Below, piece by piece: positions 1 through 12,456 of a stretch of 64,000 nt of DNA. The translations under genes and the position numbers were made by a program. Source of the stretch: Mytilus edulis (taxonomy: Eukaryota > Mollusca > Bivalvia > Mytilida > Mytilidae); assembly GCF_963676685.1 (NCBI RefSeq), contig NC_092357.1, positions 20,922,647-20,986,646 on the forward strand. The letters run 5' to 3'. Position 1 is the first letter of the stretch. Each line of letters opens with the position of its first letter. The notes below the pieces were generated by a model. It did not search any database, was not told where the DNA came from, and saw only the letters and a program-made list of their open reading frames with translations.

Positions 1-188
1 AGAAAACTATATAGCTTTAAAATATTAAGAACTCGGTGGCCGAGTGGTATACCTACTATAGTTCTTCCACAGTATCACTAGCCTGACAAGAGAAGCAAGC
101 AAACGCAGATACGATAGCTGTTTGATATTAAGACAATTTTTATTGGGACTGGTATGAATTTAGGAGTTATCGTCCGTCGCCAGACAAC
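1..188. other. no gene seen
   Basis: No coding exon or RNA gene can be supported here. A short stretch near 31-48 resembles the 5' end of a tRNA-derived repeat, but no matching second promoter box or acceptor stem was found. Confidence 0.4.
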
Positions 189-631
189 AGGCCCAAGACC
201 ACAATTAATTATCCCGCTTTTCGATCCCGCTTTTCGTACGAATATAGTTCCCTTTAAATAATAAAAGTGTATTTTTTCTTTATTTTTTTTTCTTTTCTTT
301 TCTCATACATTTCTTAGTTTTATGGGGTGGAGATGAAAGAAGAGAGATTAAATAAACTTTTGGATGTTTTATTTTAACTGATTTTGATATGGAAAGAGTG
401 ATTAGGCCAGGTGTAAAAAGGTATAAATATTAACACTTTTCGGAACATCTCTTTACTTGTCTATAGGGGTATGGATGTGTATTGGCCAAATCTGTAGGAT
501 GTACACATTAAATTTTTCTGAAAATTGGATATATTTTTGGACTTGTAATGTATATTACACACACAAAAAACACATGGAATTTTGTTTTAATGCGACAAAA
601 CGATAGAGGAATTAATTGTGGTCTCGGGCCT
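189..631. mobile_element. small inverted-repeat element (MITE-like)
   Basis: The ends match in inverted orientation over about 22 bases, around a shared AATTAATTGTGGTC core (189-210 and 609-631), with a few mismatches. The inside is AT-rich and codes for nothing recognisable. No clear target duplication was found, so the borders are approximate. Confidence 0.4.
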
Positions 632-1120
632 ACATGATACATTCTATATTATTGTATTTCAGGTCCGCCTGTCACAGTACCACTTTATGAAATGACGTCA
701 AAACCTAGAGGTATGGTGCACTTTGTCACATGACTTTCAAATGTAAAAAAACACGCTTATTTACCATAATTTCAAACATCTTTATAAAAATGTATACACA
801 ATTATATTCATACAGTTTTGATCCCATAATGAATTGCATATAGGCTATTTTTTACCTGATTAAATCAAATATGTAATAAACAAATTTATCACATATTTGT
901 TACGAATACGTTGGGTTTTGCATATGCAATAACCTCAAAATTGCACGGGGCAAAAAAGACGATATTGATATTGTGCCCTGATTCCAAATGACGTCACGTC
1001 ATTGCGTCCTTGACGACACTCTTGTGATACAAAATTTAAAATTTTACCTGTTATGTTTCATTAAATTGGTATAATTGAACTTTGTGTCTCTATTCTGCAG
1101 AACTTAGATATGTAATAAAT
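632..1120. other. AT-rich non-coding DNA
   Basis: No ORF, splice-framed exon or repeat structure can be supported in this stretch. It could be intergenic DNA or an upstream intron of the caspase gene. Confidence 0.5.
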
Positions 1121-1264
1121 TATAGATTATAACATGTCTTTTCCATATTGGCCCTGGTATCATCCCTCGACCCATATCGGCCCTCGGCTAATGCCTCGAG
1201 GCCGATATGGGAGTCTCGGGATGATACCAGGGCCAATATGGAAAAGGCCATGTTATAATCTATA
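1121..1264. repeat. 144-bp near-perfect palindrome
   Basis: Two arms of about 60 bases are reverse complements with only a few differences. The outer arm contains ATTATAACATG and the inner arm CCATATTGGCCCTGGTATCAT. The short centre is itself partly self-complementary. The structure looks like a compact foldback MITE. There is no ORF inside and no obvious target duplication. Confidence 0.8.
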
Positions 1265-2689
1265 CATACCATTATGTGCTACTTTTTGAGTAAATTGAGG
1301 TTGAAATTTCAGATATTTCCTCAAAATTCGGATTTATTGACGTATTTTTCCTTTCGACAGAAATACATAACTTTTTTGTTTTAAAAGATAAACACAAGCT
1401 GTTTTTTGCTAAATTATTTGTAATTTCTGTTTTATTTAAATATTCTATAAATTTGTACATTTTATTTTTACAAATAACTCATATTTATCAAATGTTCATG
1501 AATGTAGAAAAAAACGTCATGTTTTTGCTGTATATTTATCAAATTTAAAAAAATTGCACTATTGACTTTTTCATGAAAATTGGGACACATACATGTAATC
1601 TTCATACGTATTTAAACCAAATGTCATTTTTTAAAAGAGGGGTCCATGAACTCGTTTTCAAGTTAAATCAGTTTGAATGATAAAAACCAGTCGAAAACTG
1701 AATCTTTTTCCGATAAGTCACAGTTTGTTTGTTTTGAGATTGTAACACAGTGATGACTGCTGTACCCATATTTTGACTATTTTACCTATTGTGTCTGTTT
1801 TGTTCACGCATCGTTGTAAATATAACGGAATTTGATGCGACTGTCATACAAGTGAGAGGTTTAGCGCTATAAAACCAGGTTCAATCCACCATTTTCTACA
1901 TTTGAAAATGCCTGTACCAAGACAGGAATATGACAGTTGATGTGTTTTGTCATTTAATTTTGACATTTGATTAGGGACTTTCCGTTTTGAATTTTCCTCG
2001 GAGTTCAGTATTTTTGTGATTTTACTTTTGACGTCGCGAAAATAACAATTTACGTTGGCAACGTCATTACCTCCCCTATAACTTTATCGTATGCCCGTAA
2101 GCAGTGGCACAACTGGTAAGAGGGGCGGTTGAAGGGGGTGTCATCCGGTAATCACGCGAAAATAAAGGTCCAATCTAGAATTTTAGCAACAAAAAAAAAA
2201 AAAAAAAACGTCGTCCTGAAAATCCGCCCCTCTTCTATGTACAAAACAACAACATTTATAAAGCGAGATAACAAATGGGTAGATCATGCCCTACCTTGCT
2301 CCTGTTTGCCGATAGTTTGGACAAGGAAAATTTCCGTGAAAGTTTTTGTTTATGGCTAAGAAACTGATTTTTTTTTCTTGAGTTCTCGAGTTGTAGTGTG
2401 TAAGCAATTTTAGAATCTGTATTGCAGCCGCTTCCTCTTTGATCCACCATTTAACTTCAAAAGGGGGGGGGGGGTTATGGTTTTTTGTCTGAGTCAGAAC
2501 CTTTTTTTGGTCATCTGCTTGACCACAATATTTTCTTTAATCAAGGTTTGGGATCCCAATGTTTTTTTTTTTTGGAAAAAAAAAGCTTTTGAAGTTTAAT
2601 GGTCGGTCCCTTATTTACTATTACATGTAAATCATGAAAGTGCAGGTAATTAAAATTATAACGGCAATGAGCTACATGCAAGTCCATAG
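1265..2689. other. non-coding DNA with dispersed-repeat fragments
   Basis: No exon is supported. Around 1965-2030 there is a fragment (GATTAGGGACTT, CGGAGTTCAGTATTTTTGTG) that recurs near 63825-63990. Homopolymer runs lie at about 2191-2208 (A) and 2464-2474 (G). A stretch at about 2480-2615 resembles 20110-20335 in the same orientation. Confidence 0.5.
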
Positions 2690-2698
2690 CAAATCACC
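2690..2698. repeat. left copy of 9-bp target duplication
   Basis: CAAATCACC lies directly outside the left end of the inverted-repeat element. It is repeated exactly at 19977-19985 directly outside the right end, where the element's terminal bases ACCAGACTC and GAGTCTGGT are exact reverse complements. Confidence 0.85.
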
Positions 2699-3231
2699 AC
2701 CAGACTCAAGCTGGCAGCCACTTTTATCGACCAATCAAGATAGCAGCCACTTTTTTCCAGCAGCCAATTTTGATGATATGTCTAAAAACCAAAAAACTGC
2801 GTGAGGCTCAAACGTTCCAAAAATCTCTAAATCTTAGTTAAATGCAATCTAACAGCGGAAATCGATAATTTCACGGTTTCTACTGATTTTTAAAGCATTT
2901 CATTCCGTTTTAAATATGTATGTGAAGTTAGCGGTCTGTTCGTTATTTGACATGCGATAATTGATATTCAATATCCAACCGGCTGCTAGCAGTCCTGATA
3001 CAAGTTGCATATTTGTCTTTATGTTATATAGATTTTTATCAATCAAACATTACCAAAGATTCACCAAAGATGTAATTTAATATATAAAACATGAAACAAA
3101 ATCTGATAACTCCAGAAACATATAGACATATAAATAGAAATATTTATGGAAAGCCAAAAAAGAAAAGAAATTAATGTATAGTGAACACCTACCAGCGACT
3201 GCTTAATTGATGGTGACAACCCTCCGGACAA
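2699..3231. repeat. outer left arm (terminal inverted repeat)
   Basis: This segment starts ACCAGACTCAAGCTGGCAGCC and is the inverted counterpart of about 19375-19976. Shared landmarks include the paired GCAGCCACTTTT and GCAGCCAATTTTG motifs, a stretch reading CATTTCATTCCGTTTTAAA, and a GCTGCTAGCAG motif. The two arms have many point differences and indels, so the element is old relative to the young BEL insertion. Positions 3170-3231 have no counterpart on the right. Confidence 0.8.
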
Positions 3232-5165
3232 TTTTGAACCTCTGTGGTGGCCAGACGGGCCCGGATCCCAGAAAAATATTTAAGTGGGGAATAGCCTGGG
3301 TCAATACCTTTAAAATGAGCTAGGTCCGGTTCGAAACTTTGCCGTTGGTATATGCCGAAAAGTACCGAATGTGTGTTTAATACGGAAAATTACGTTAAGG
3401 GACACCTTTGAACCTCTGTGGTGGCCAGACGGGCCCGGATCCCAGAAAAATATTTAAGTGGGGAATAGCCTGGGTCAATACCTTTAAAATGAGCTAGGTC
3501 CGGTTCGAAACTTTGCCGTTGGTATATGCCGAAAAGTACCGAATGTGTGTTTAATACGGAAAATTACGTTAAGGGACACCTTTGAACCTCTGTGGTGGCA
3601 AGACGGGCCCGGATCCCAGAAAAATATTTAAGTGGGGAATAGCCTGGGTCAATACCTTTAAAATGAGCTAGGTCCGGTTCGAAACTTTGCCGTTGGTATA
3701 TGCCGAAAAGTACCGAATGTGTGTTTAATACGGAAAATTACGTTAAGGGACACCTTTGAACCTCTGTGGTGGCAAGACGGGCCCGGATCCCAGAAAAATA
3801 TTTAAGTGGGGAATAGCCTGGGTCAATACCTTTAAAATGAGCTAGGTCCGGTTCGAAACTTTGCCGTTGGTATATGCCGAAAAGTACCGAATGTGTGTTT
3901 AATACGGAAAATTACGTTAAGGGACACCTTTGAACCTCTGTGGTGGCCAGACGGGCCCGGATCCCAGAAAAATATTTAAGTGGGGAATAGCCTGGGTCAA
4001 TACCTTTAAAATGAGCTAGGTCCGGTTCGAAACTTTGCCGTTGGTATATGCCGAAAAGTACCGAATGTGTGTTTAATACGGAAAATTACGTTAAGGGACA
4101 CCTTTGAACCTCTGTGGTGGCCAGACGGGCCCGGATCCCAGAAAAATATTTAAGTGGGGAATAGCCTGGGTCAATACCTTTAAAATGAGCTAGGTCCGGT
4201 TCGAAACTTTGCCGTTGGTATATGCCGAAAAGTACCGAATGTGTGTTTAATACGGAAAATTACGTTAAGGGACACCTTTGAACCTCTGTGGTGGCCAGAC
4301 GGGCCCGGATCCCAGAAAAATATTTAAGTGGGGAATAGCCTGGGTCAATACCTTTAAAATGAGCTAGGTGCGGTTCGAAACTTTGCCGTTGGTATATGCC
4401 GAAAAGTACCGAATGTGTGTTTAATACGGAAAATTACGTTAAGGGACACCTTTGAACCTCTGTGGTGGCCAGACGGGCCCGGATCTCAGAAAAATATTTA
4501 AGTGGGGAATAGCCTGGGTCAATACCTTTAAAATGAGCTAGGTCCGGTTCGAAACTTTGCCGTTGGTATATGCCGAAAAGTACCGAATGTGTGTTTAATA
4601 CGGAAAATTACGTTAAGGGACACCTTTGAACCTCTGTGGTGGCCAGACGGGCCCGGATCCCAGAAAAATATTTAAGTGGGGAATAGCCTGGGTCAATACC
4701 TTTAAAATGAGCTAGGTCCGGTTCGAAACTTTGCCGTTGGTATATGCCGAAAAGTACCGAATGTGACTGTGTTTAATACGGAAAATTACGTTAAGGGACA
4801 CCTTTGAACCTCTGTGGTGGCCAGACGGGCCCGGATCCCAGAAAAATATTTAAGTGGGGAATAGCCTGGGTCAATACCTTTAAAATGAGCTAGGTCCGGT
4901 TCGAAACTTTGCCGTTGGTATATGCCGAAAAGTACCGAATGTGTGTTTAATACGGAAAATTACGTTAAGGGACACCTTTGAACCTCTGTGGTGGCCAGAC
5001 GGGCCCGGATCCCAGAAAAATATTTAAGTGGGGAATAGCCTGGGTCAATACCTTTAAAATGAGCTAGGTCCGGTTCGAAACTTTGCCGTAGAGATAAGCC
5101 TAAGAATTCCAAAAACATGTGTGGTTAATATGAAAAGTACGTTAAGGCACACCTTAGATTCCCTA
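3232..5165 (+). repeat. left satellite array, 174-bp units (ApaI-like)
   Basis: About eleven head-to-tail units of 174 bp, each with a GGGCCC site next to GGATCC. The units are nearly identical. Units 3 and 4 share a C-to-A change beside the GGGCCC, and one unit near 4765 has a 4-base insertion. The last unit (about 5085-5165) is strongly degenerate, as in old array edges. Reverse-complemented, the unit aligns with the 173-bp repeats at 12607-19197. From memory, the Mytilus ApaI type 1 satellite has a 173-bp monomer with this restriction site. Confidence 0.9.
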
Positions 5166-5313
5166 TAGTGGATAATCGCCTTCATTAGTGCAACACCTCC
5201 AAATATAGATCAATTAAGATGGCTTCTAATAATACTATTAAAAAAGAACACGAATATAAAGTGTACGAAACTTGTATGGTAACCTTCTTTCATTGAAGTA
5301 GGTTAAATTTAAA
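5166..5313. other. core of the element, left edge
   Basis: This is the transition from the degenerate last satellite unit into the Polinton-derived core. No readable coding remnant was recognised here. Confidence 0.4.
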
Positions 5314-5620
5314 GTAGGGGACGGACACAGTTTTAAAACTTTAAAGAAAAGAATGTTTAAAAAGGTGGACCGAGAAAAGTCTTAACTGTTGTCCTAAGTG
5401 CTAAACACTTTAGCCCAAAGGTATCGCATCAAGGATTTTACTGACGAAGAAGAACAAGGTTCTTTTTATGAACCTTCATTTAAAAAGACGGTTCAGGATT
5501 TGAATCGCATTGGAAAGGTCTTGCGAAAACAAAACAGGTTTGGGGTGAAACAGGTCTTTGTTCGATGAAAAGGGTAACCTAAACTCTTGATTCAAACAAT
5601 CAGATATATATATGGAGTAC
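5314..5620 (+). pseudogene. Polinton integrase, C-terminal fragment with chromodomain
   Basis: The + strand encodes the tail of a retrovirus-like integrase of the kind carried by Polintons/Mavericks. Readable pieces are VGDG near 5314, then RYRIKDFTDEEEQGSFYEP and a chromodomain-like stretch ending KQVFVR before a stop near 5565. The TFYE/SFYEP motif followed by a chromodomain is typical of Polinton integrases. Two in-frame stops interrupt the part before RYRIKD. The catalytic DDE core and zinc-binding N-terminus are absent, because the satellite array begins where they should be. This is a truncated, dead gene. A Ty3-type integrase tail is the alternative, but the adjacent Polinton polymerase makes that less likely. 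Confidence 0.65.
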
Positions 5621-6240
5621 CAACCTTTTAGCAAGTATAGTCTTTGACAATTTGCCCAAGATTATAAAGGATACTTTCGTTATGCGAGTATTGTGGTGAA
5701 GGCTCTTAAACATCTGGGCTACGTCTTTATTAAATAATAAACCACTAACGGCTTTTAATCTCCCATCAGCATGTTTCGATATAATACACATCCTCAGACT
5801 CTCTAGATCTTCCTTGTTTTGCTCTTAAGCTTCTATTGACAACTAAAGTTTCAAGAGTTCATTAATGTTTTATGTGTCGAGTTTTTAATCTGATTTACCT
5901 CCAGTTCTTGGTGCAGAGTGGTCTTAAACTCATCTTCCTTTTTCTCGAGTTCTTTAATGGTTGTATCATATCCTTTCTCTAGTCATTTTAGATCCCTCTA
6001 CATCTGGTTACACGCGGATTGTAATTGTAATTTTAATTGTTTCCTATAGTATTTCAATTGACGCATGACTCGTCGTTTTGTTGCAGCATCCGTATTATTA
6101 TTCGGAGATTTAATGTTAGTGATACAATTGTTGTTCATGTTTAATTCTTCAAGCAATTGACTCCTATTTATTTCTCAATTTCCATAAAGTCCAAATTTGT
6201 CTGTCCTGGAAACGCAACTTCATCAAGGTTTTCCTTCAGA
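5600..6240 (-). pseudogene. unidentified coding remnant with coiled-coil-like stretch
   Basis: Reading the - strand from about 6240, short open pieces share a charged, heptad-like composition: NRSQLLEELNMNNN, then KRRVMRQLKYYRKQLKLQ, then KEDEFKTTLHQELEVNQIK. They are broken by several stops and at least one frameshift. A further open piece of 63 codons lies at 5600-5791. I do not recognise the protein. It sits between the integrase tail and the polymerase and has decayed to a similar degree, so it was probably another Polinton gene. Part of it could instead be the divergent end of the polymerase. Confidence 0.35.
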
Positions 6241-8960
6241 CAACAATTGTGACAAAAACAATGTACAAACAAAAGTGTCCACAGATCACTGGTGCTCTTA
6301 TCTGAAGTTCATCGGTGATGTAGTAGATCTTAAGTTTCAAGTAATTTGCCATTACGTAAGGGGGAATGAAAGTCCGTAAGAATCACAATACACTTTGCTG
6401 GTTGTCGTCTTAAACTAACACGTCCAATGGGTTCCAGGTCTCATAATGGAAGGGTTAAAAGGTCACCAAATACGTCTTATAATTGTTAAATGTAATTTTC
6501 TGTCAATTGACTTGTTTCTTCGTTCCTTTGGCTTTCCTGGTGTGTTGACCATCATCCATTCGATATTAGCACATCTTGTAAGAAGCTCTATAAAGTTAGC
6601 CATCATTTGACCACCACATGCATACCAATCTTTTTTTTTGTTGACGTTGTCGGAAAAAACGGATTGTCCATACAATAGTTTGATGTGTCAATTTTGTTTT
6701 GAATGTGAGATATGTTTTTGTAAAAGTCGTCGGTTTGAATTTAATATGCTTAACTATCAGTGTCGGTAAACAGTAGTCGAACTTTGTTCCCGTTGGTTTT
6801 ACGCACAAAGTCCAAATGAATGTCGTACATTTAAAATCGTTAAAATGTCTAAGATGAATGCTCCTTAGTATACAGGCTTGTCAAACGTTAGTTTGGTTTT
6901 CTTTATGTTTACTACTACCATGGACTCGTTATACACCACGATTTGGTCACAGTTGGGTTTAGCTATTAGTTTCAACGGTTGCCTATCAGTAGTCATTAAT
7001 ATTATATTCACCCATTAACGTGTCTTTTCCAGGGTATTTTCAAACATTGAGTTGTTCATCAGTTTAAAAGAATACTTTTCAGATACGATGCTGGCTATGA
7101 TTCTAAGGTTAGTGTTCAGGTCAATGAAAATTTTAAGCCAAATTGATTGTTAAAATTTTGACAAACGATGCATTTTGGTTAATACCAACCCGTGGGAACA
7201 ACACTGTTTCAAATTTCTAAAAAAAATGGTAAACACATGTTGTACATGAGCATAGTCAGCCACACTAATGTGTTCATTGTTTAGTCGGTCAGCAGATATT
7301 AGTTGTGTTTTCGTCATGTTGTAATGACCCTTCATGAAATCGTGAGATAAACATTTTTTTATCACTTATTCATTGTACTACCCAAATCACGACATTCATA
7401 CCTTAAATTTGGTTCAACTTTACATTCTTAGCTACCTATATAAGGTGTCGAACGAATTTATCATAAACCTACACGAATCAATGAAAAGCATTTCTTACCC
7501 ATCCACTTTCTTAGAAAAAAAAATATGTTCTTTTCATCAGTGTTGGGAATGCAATTCACTTTACCATCGGTAAACCCCAACGCCTGTACGAACAAGTGGG
7601 GTCATACCCTGTTAAGTAATGAAACACAATGGGAACAAAGATAGATAATTGACAGTCTAAGTTACAATTTTTTATCTGCTGCACCACGATACTTACCTGT
7701 CAAGTGCTCGTGATCACGTACTTTGTCGTCATCTAATTCGTCATCGCACATGTGACAATCTTAACTCGCTGTAAAACATTGGGGATCTTCTTCAGTCATC
7801 ACCAGGTCTTTTTATCAATGTACATGTCTGCAATCTCCTTCATTATCTCTTCCATGCAAACCACAAATCTTTTGATAATGTCTTCCACTGAGTACACTTT
7901 TGTTTCTTTGTATTCCCCATGAGCATACTTGACACGGTAGTAAAACCAGAAGGTGTATTTTGTTGGTTACCATCCTTGTAAGCTTTTAATTTGTCAGGTT
8001 GGCAAGTGTCTATCTGTTCTGAGCTACATTGAATGTCACCATAAATAACATAAGGAAATCGCATTTTACGTTTGTACTATGTTGTAAGATATTGTAAAGG
8101 TATCTTCTTCTGGAATCTCGATTTTCACTCCATTCCGATTATCACGATACACTAAATGTTCGTCTAAAAATCCTCACTTCAACAGTGGTTCATACATCTT
8201 CGACAAACACACTTTACCATTGTGGAATGACACTTTGGGACTGAACAAATGTGATAAACTTTTTATCCAACATTAATGTTGTTTAGTAGCATTGGTTAAA
8301 TACAACATGTTTGTGTGAGTTCTATTCTTTCTGATGTTCTTTGAATTCGTAACGGGTACACTACACAATTTTTCTTAATAGTTGTTGTTTATTTCAACAC
8401 CATACCGAAACACGTAAAGTATACATGGTAGTAATTAGCCTTTAAAATGTGGTCAATATGTTTCAAGGACATAACTAGCCCCTTCCCCTTTTTGTTCAAC
8501 TCCTTTCCTATTTTTTGTATTGACTCACTCGAAAAATGTACTTTTCTGATCCACCTCTTCATGATGTGATTTTGAGCTCACGTTAATAATGGCCTTCTTC
8601 TGTGCTAGTTTTACTGAAAGGCATAGGTAAGACTTACACTTCAGGGACACAAATTATCCATATGAAGGTGTACTTCTACAATATGACTTACGTTCACTCA
8701 CTTCCATCACGCATGTAAGTTACGATGCTTTCTTTTGCCTTTTCTATCATTACTGTTAGCTCAGTGTCTTAGTTGGTTGATTCAGTAATACTAACTTGAG
8801 TTGACCTAAAACGTGGACTGTCACCTGTTGCAAGGTTTGTTTTTACTAACTGTACTAGAAGCACCTTCGATGCCTACTTTAAGTTGTGATGTAAAGCACT
8901 TCGACTTGCCTTAAAAATAAATTAACAAATGGTCCAATGAGCACTGTAGTTCTTTTCTAC
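6200..8960 (-). pseudogene. Polinton protein-primed type B DNA polymerase, decayed
   Basis: Polintons encode a protein-primed family B polymerase that replicates the element. On the - strand the family's landmarks appear in order: KKAIINV (about 8600), VYPLRI (about 8355), HNGKVC (about 8225), the exonuclease I region FPYVIYGDIQC (8064 downwards), MTEED (about 7798), the zinc motif KVRDHEHLTGKYRGA (about 7681-7725), an exonuclease II-like FHYLTGYDP (about 7605-7635), LNNEHISVADYAHVQ (about 7245-7290), FKLMNNSMFE (about 7035-7070), KTKLTFDKPVY (6868-6900) and the catalytic motif C, DTDS (6753-6764). Stops and frameshifts separate many of these, and the exonuclease I DxE motif reads DIQ. Its 3' limit is uncertain. 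No functional product is expected. Confidence 0.88.
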
Positions 8961-10059
8961 CATCTTTCACCTTAATAACAGGTTCCTTAGCTATGTCTTG
9001 TTGAAATCTTTTTTCCTTTACCTAGATCTATAAGGTATACCAAGTTTCTTTTAGTATTAATTCATTTTTTGTGAACACATCTCTATTGGGTAACACTTGA
9101 TGCGTTTTGTCTTCAATAAGCTTTACCAACACTTCTTTTTGGGTTTATACTATATCCTTTTAACCCCAAATCCTTTACCATTCGATGTAGTTAGTTTACC
9201 GTTATTTGTAAATGTCCAGTTGGTATTGTCTTTATAAACCTAGCGCAACCTCTTTATTATGTATATTATGTATATTAAATGACAATCTAGGCGGACCCGG
9301 TATATTTTTGTTTGTTAATGCCATTGTTCATTTAATAAATTAATACCTTACACACACATGTCTTTTATGATGATTTATTTTTCAATTTTACACCCCTAAC
9401 CACCACTGGTATTTTTTTTTAATATAATGTTTATTAGATGTGAAAAGGAAAACAAGGACACGTACTTCTACGCGGTTTTATGTCTAATTAGGGTGTAGGC
9501 GATCGTACGTCTGATGAACGGTCCTTCCAACGTTCTCGTTTCGTACTACAAGACACTATAAGCCCACATCTTACTTGTTACCAACTTCCTTGACCTCAAG
9601 ATTAGTAGGTAACTATCACAAAATATTTCATCCACACTTGTAGTGTCAATAATTTGGTTCACCTCGCTTGTTGGCAGGTCCTTCCATTTTTGTTTTTCTT
9701 TTGTGACAAAGGTATTCAGATCAATGAATATAAGATGCCATCATAATCTTAATACTTATAAAAATATTTCTATATTCTGTTTATTTTTCGATTTAAAAAA
9801 CATCACCCTGTACTCCTATTCAAATTATAACCCTAACACCCCTTACCCTTACACACCTTATCCTAAAACGTTAAACACCTTAGTAAACAGTTTTAAATCA
9901 GACTACTTTAACTTTTACACCATGACGCTAATTTACCTGTGTAATGTCATTACTTTTACTTACTGATATGACGTCACTTTCTTTTTCCCTGTCACCTTCT
10001 TCCTTTCACGTTCACTGTTAATTACTAAAATTGAAAGTGTGACAGCACTCTCTATTTTA
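8961..10059. other. core of the element, right part; no recognised gene
   Basis: Short open stretches exist on both strands. One on + at 9643-9966 is rich in Asn, Pro, Thr and Tyr from a simple CCNTAYCC-like pattern. None matches a Polinton protein (ATPase, protease, capsid) that I can recognise. Expected Polinton genes other than integrase and polymerase are therefore missing or unrecognisable. Confidence 0.45.
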
Positions 10060-10293
10060 CACCACTGGTATGAACCCAGGCTATTCACTACTTTTTTATA
10101 TAATCCTGAGCCATCTGCATTACAGTGGTTCCGAAATTCATATAACGTACTTTACTTACAAACCATATATTCGGAACTTCTTAGCATATCCTTACGGCAA
10201 AGTTCCGAGCTTTAATATTTTTCTGGGATCATGGCAATTCTGACCGCTATTGGGGTTTAAAGTTGTGCCTTAACATAATTTTCATAATAATCA
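10060..10293 (-). repeat. degenerate inner satellite units, right arm
   Basis: This is the inner edge of the right array. Diverged copies of the satellite can be read in the right-arm orientation, for example TACGGCAAAGTTCCGAGC and AATATTTTTCTGGGATC. Its RC aligns with the degenerate last unit of the left array (about 5085-5165), so the two arms end symmetrically. The older BEL/Pao element is inserted in one of these units, which resumes at 12607. Confidence 0.7.
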
Positions 10294-10443
10294 TGTCGGA
10301 AAATACGCGAAATACAAACATTTTGCTATGGTAACGTTGTAACCATAACGCTATAGTGAGTGACGTTATTGTATTATTCATAAGCTATCATGACGATTAA
10401 ACGTATATAGAAAACACAACGCATTTATTGAGATTCTGTAACA
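10294..10443 (+). repeat. 5' LTR of older BEL/Pao element
   Basis: This pairs with 12457-12606 and begins TGTCGG. It is followed by TTTATGTTACCGTGAC, a decayed form of the primer-binding region of the younger element. Confidence 0.85.
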
Positions 10444-10477
10444 TTTATGTTACCGTGACTGACTTTAAAGGCAATAC

Positions 10478-12256
10478 ATGTCGGCAACAGAGCAGGAAGA
10501 ATGTTCGTATATACAACCACCAGCCCAACTACCAAATGTATTTAGTAATATAAACCATAGATTACCTAAATTAGATTAGCCACATTTTGACGGGTATGTT
10601 TTGCAGTGGAGCACATTTTTGGACTTTTACGAATGTACTATACACTAAAATAGTAGCCTTACACCAATACAGAAATTTAGTTATCTGAAAGCCCAGCTTA
10701 TAAGAACCGCCGCCCAAACCATAGCAGGATTTGCTCTTACATACGCCAATTATGAGACACCCGTTTGTTTGATAAGAGAGAGATTTTGAAACCCACACAA
10801 AATTTTTAATGCTTACATGAAATCACTCATGAGCTTACCCGCACCGACAAATGATGTATTTAGCTTGAGGTCTTACGGAGACAAACTTGAATCATATGTG
10901 CGAGGATTAGAGTCACTTTGTCAAACACCTGAGATGTATGGTTCGCTTTAGTTTTGGACAAGTTATCGATTGCCATAAGAAAATCTATTGCAAGAAAACG
11001 CGGGAGATGTAACTTGATACTGAAAAATCTACGAAAAGAAATAACTAAAGAGATTGAAATACTTGAAGCTGGCGATGGAGTCATGAATTTAGACATATTG
11101 TACGCCACTGCACTTTTTATGGGTACGTAATCAAATTCATACAAGAGCAAATTCACAGACACACGTAAGAAGGTAAATACACATACATGTATATTTTGTT
11201 TAGCTGAGCACTATCCGAAGGAGTGCCCTGAAGTAACAGACGCAAACATAAGAAATCAAATTGTGAAACAGAAACAGTTATGCTTTAACTGTTAAGGGTC
11301 ACACCAAGTGGCCGCATGCCAGTCTACTGAACGATGCAAAAAGTGTAACGGAATACATCATACTAGTATATGTAAAGGAAAAGAGGTAATTCCAGGTGTG
11401 ACACCGCAGCCTACAATACAACAGTCAGCAATCAACGTAGTTGGAACATCAAACGAGACTACAGTAATGTATTTATCACATCAGAGTCACGACATTCTTC
11501 TGAAAACAACAACTGCACCAGTTGTAAATAACGACCAAGAAGTAGAATGTAACATCTTATTTGACGAGGGAGCACAGCCTTCTTTTATTTTATAACTTAA
11601 ATTAACTGATAAATTAGAAATAAATCCTACAGAAAGTAAGCATTTATTCGTCTGTGATTTGAGATTTATCCCAGAAGGTTCGCAACTAATTAGACACTGC
11701 AACAATACAGTTACAGACCGAAACAGGAGAAAAAGTCCATATCGACACACTCATTGTTACAGAGATTGCCGTTCCGATTTAAAACAAGTTTTCACAGACT
11801 ACAAGGAACTTGACACATTTAAACTTAATTGCAGAACGTTTTGAAATTGACGTCTACTATTGGTAAATTATCGAGGACAGAGTTATAAGAGGAAAAGGAC
11901 CCATCGTTGTACAGTCAAAGTTCGGATGTGTGTTATCATAACTAATAAATAAAAACATCAACCATCCGACAACATCTACAGCTATGGTAAACGTCATTAA
12001 AGACAAGAACACAGCGAAAAAGGAAAGTCCACGGCAAAGTTGCTATGGAAACATGACCGTTCAGATGATATACCTTCAGGTACGACCGTTGCCAAAAGAA
12101 GACCACAAGACAAATCACAATGGCTCGTACAAAGTAGATCATCCATTTGAGGAAAATTTCCAAGAAGGTAAATTGCTACCTAGACGAACGAGCACATCCT
12201 CAACTGGTAGAGTCAAGACGCTAAATAGATACAGGAAAGAAACTTACTACGCATAA
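10478..12256 (+). pseudogene. BEL/Pao gag-protease, decayed
   Basis: The reading frame is homologous to the intact protein at 16192-18534. It shows the Gag block (KFSYLKAQL-like, from about 10560), zinc-knuckle cysteines at about 11190-11370 and a protease motif LFDEGAQPSF at about 11550-11590. Stops and frameshifts are spread throughout; only pieces of 60-95 codons remain open. The long N-terminal coiled-coil region of the younger protein is not recognisable. As in the younger copy, no reverse transcriptase follows the protease, so the shortened structure predates the decay. Confidence 0.8.
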
Positions 12257-12456
12257 GGAAAATAAGGCTGAGTGAAGCTACCGTATGTGGCAGAAATAAA
12301 ATCCATGAATGAACTTTAGTTGTGATCAGTTGAGAATAAGGAACTAGATTCTTTAATTTGAGATGGACATTAATTTAAATTTCTTTGATCTATATTGTGA
12401 ACTTACATTTCCGTGTAATTATTCGTTACATACTTCAGTTTTCTCGGCCCCAAGAA

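Noticed and set aside
31..110. Possible tRNA gene (GGTGGCCGAGTGGT start)
   Set aside because: Only the first promoter box looks tRNA-like; no second box and no cloverleaf stems could be found.
9643..9966. 107-codon open frame on the + strand in the Polinton core
   Set aside because: Low complexity from a CCTTACC-like pattern and no match to any Polinton protein I know.
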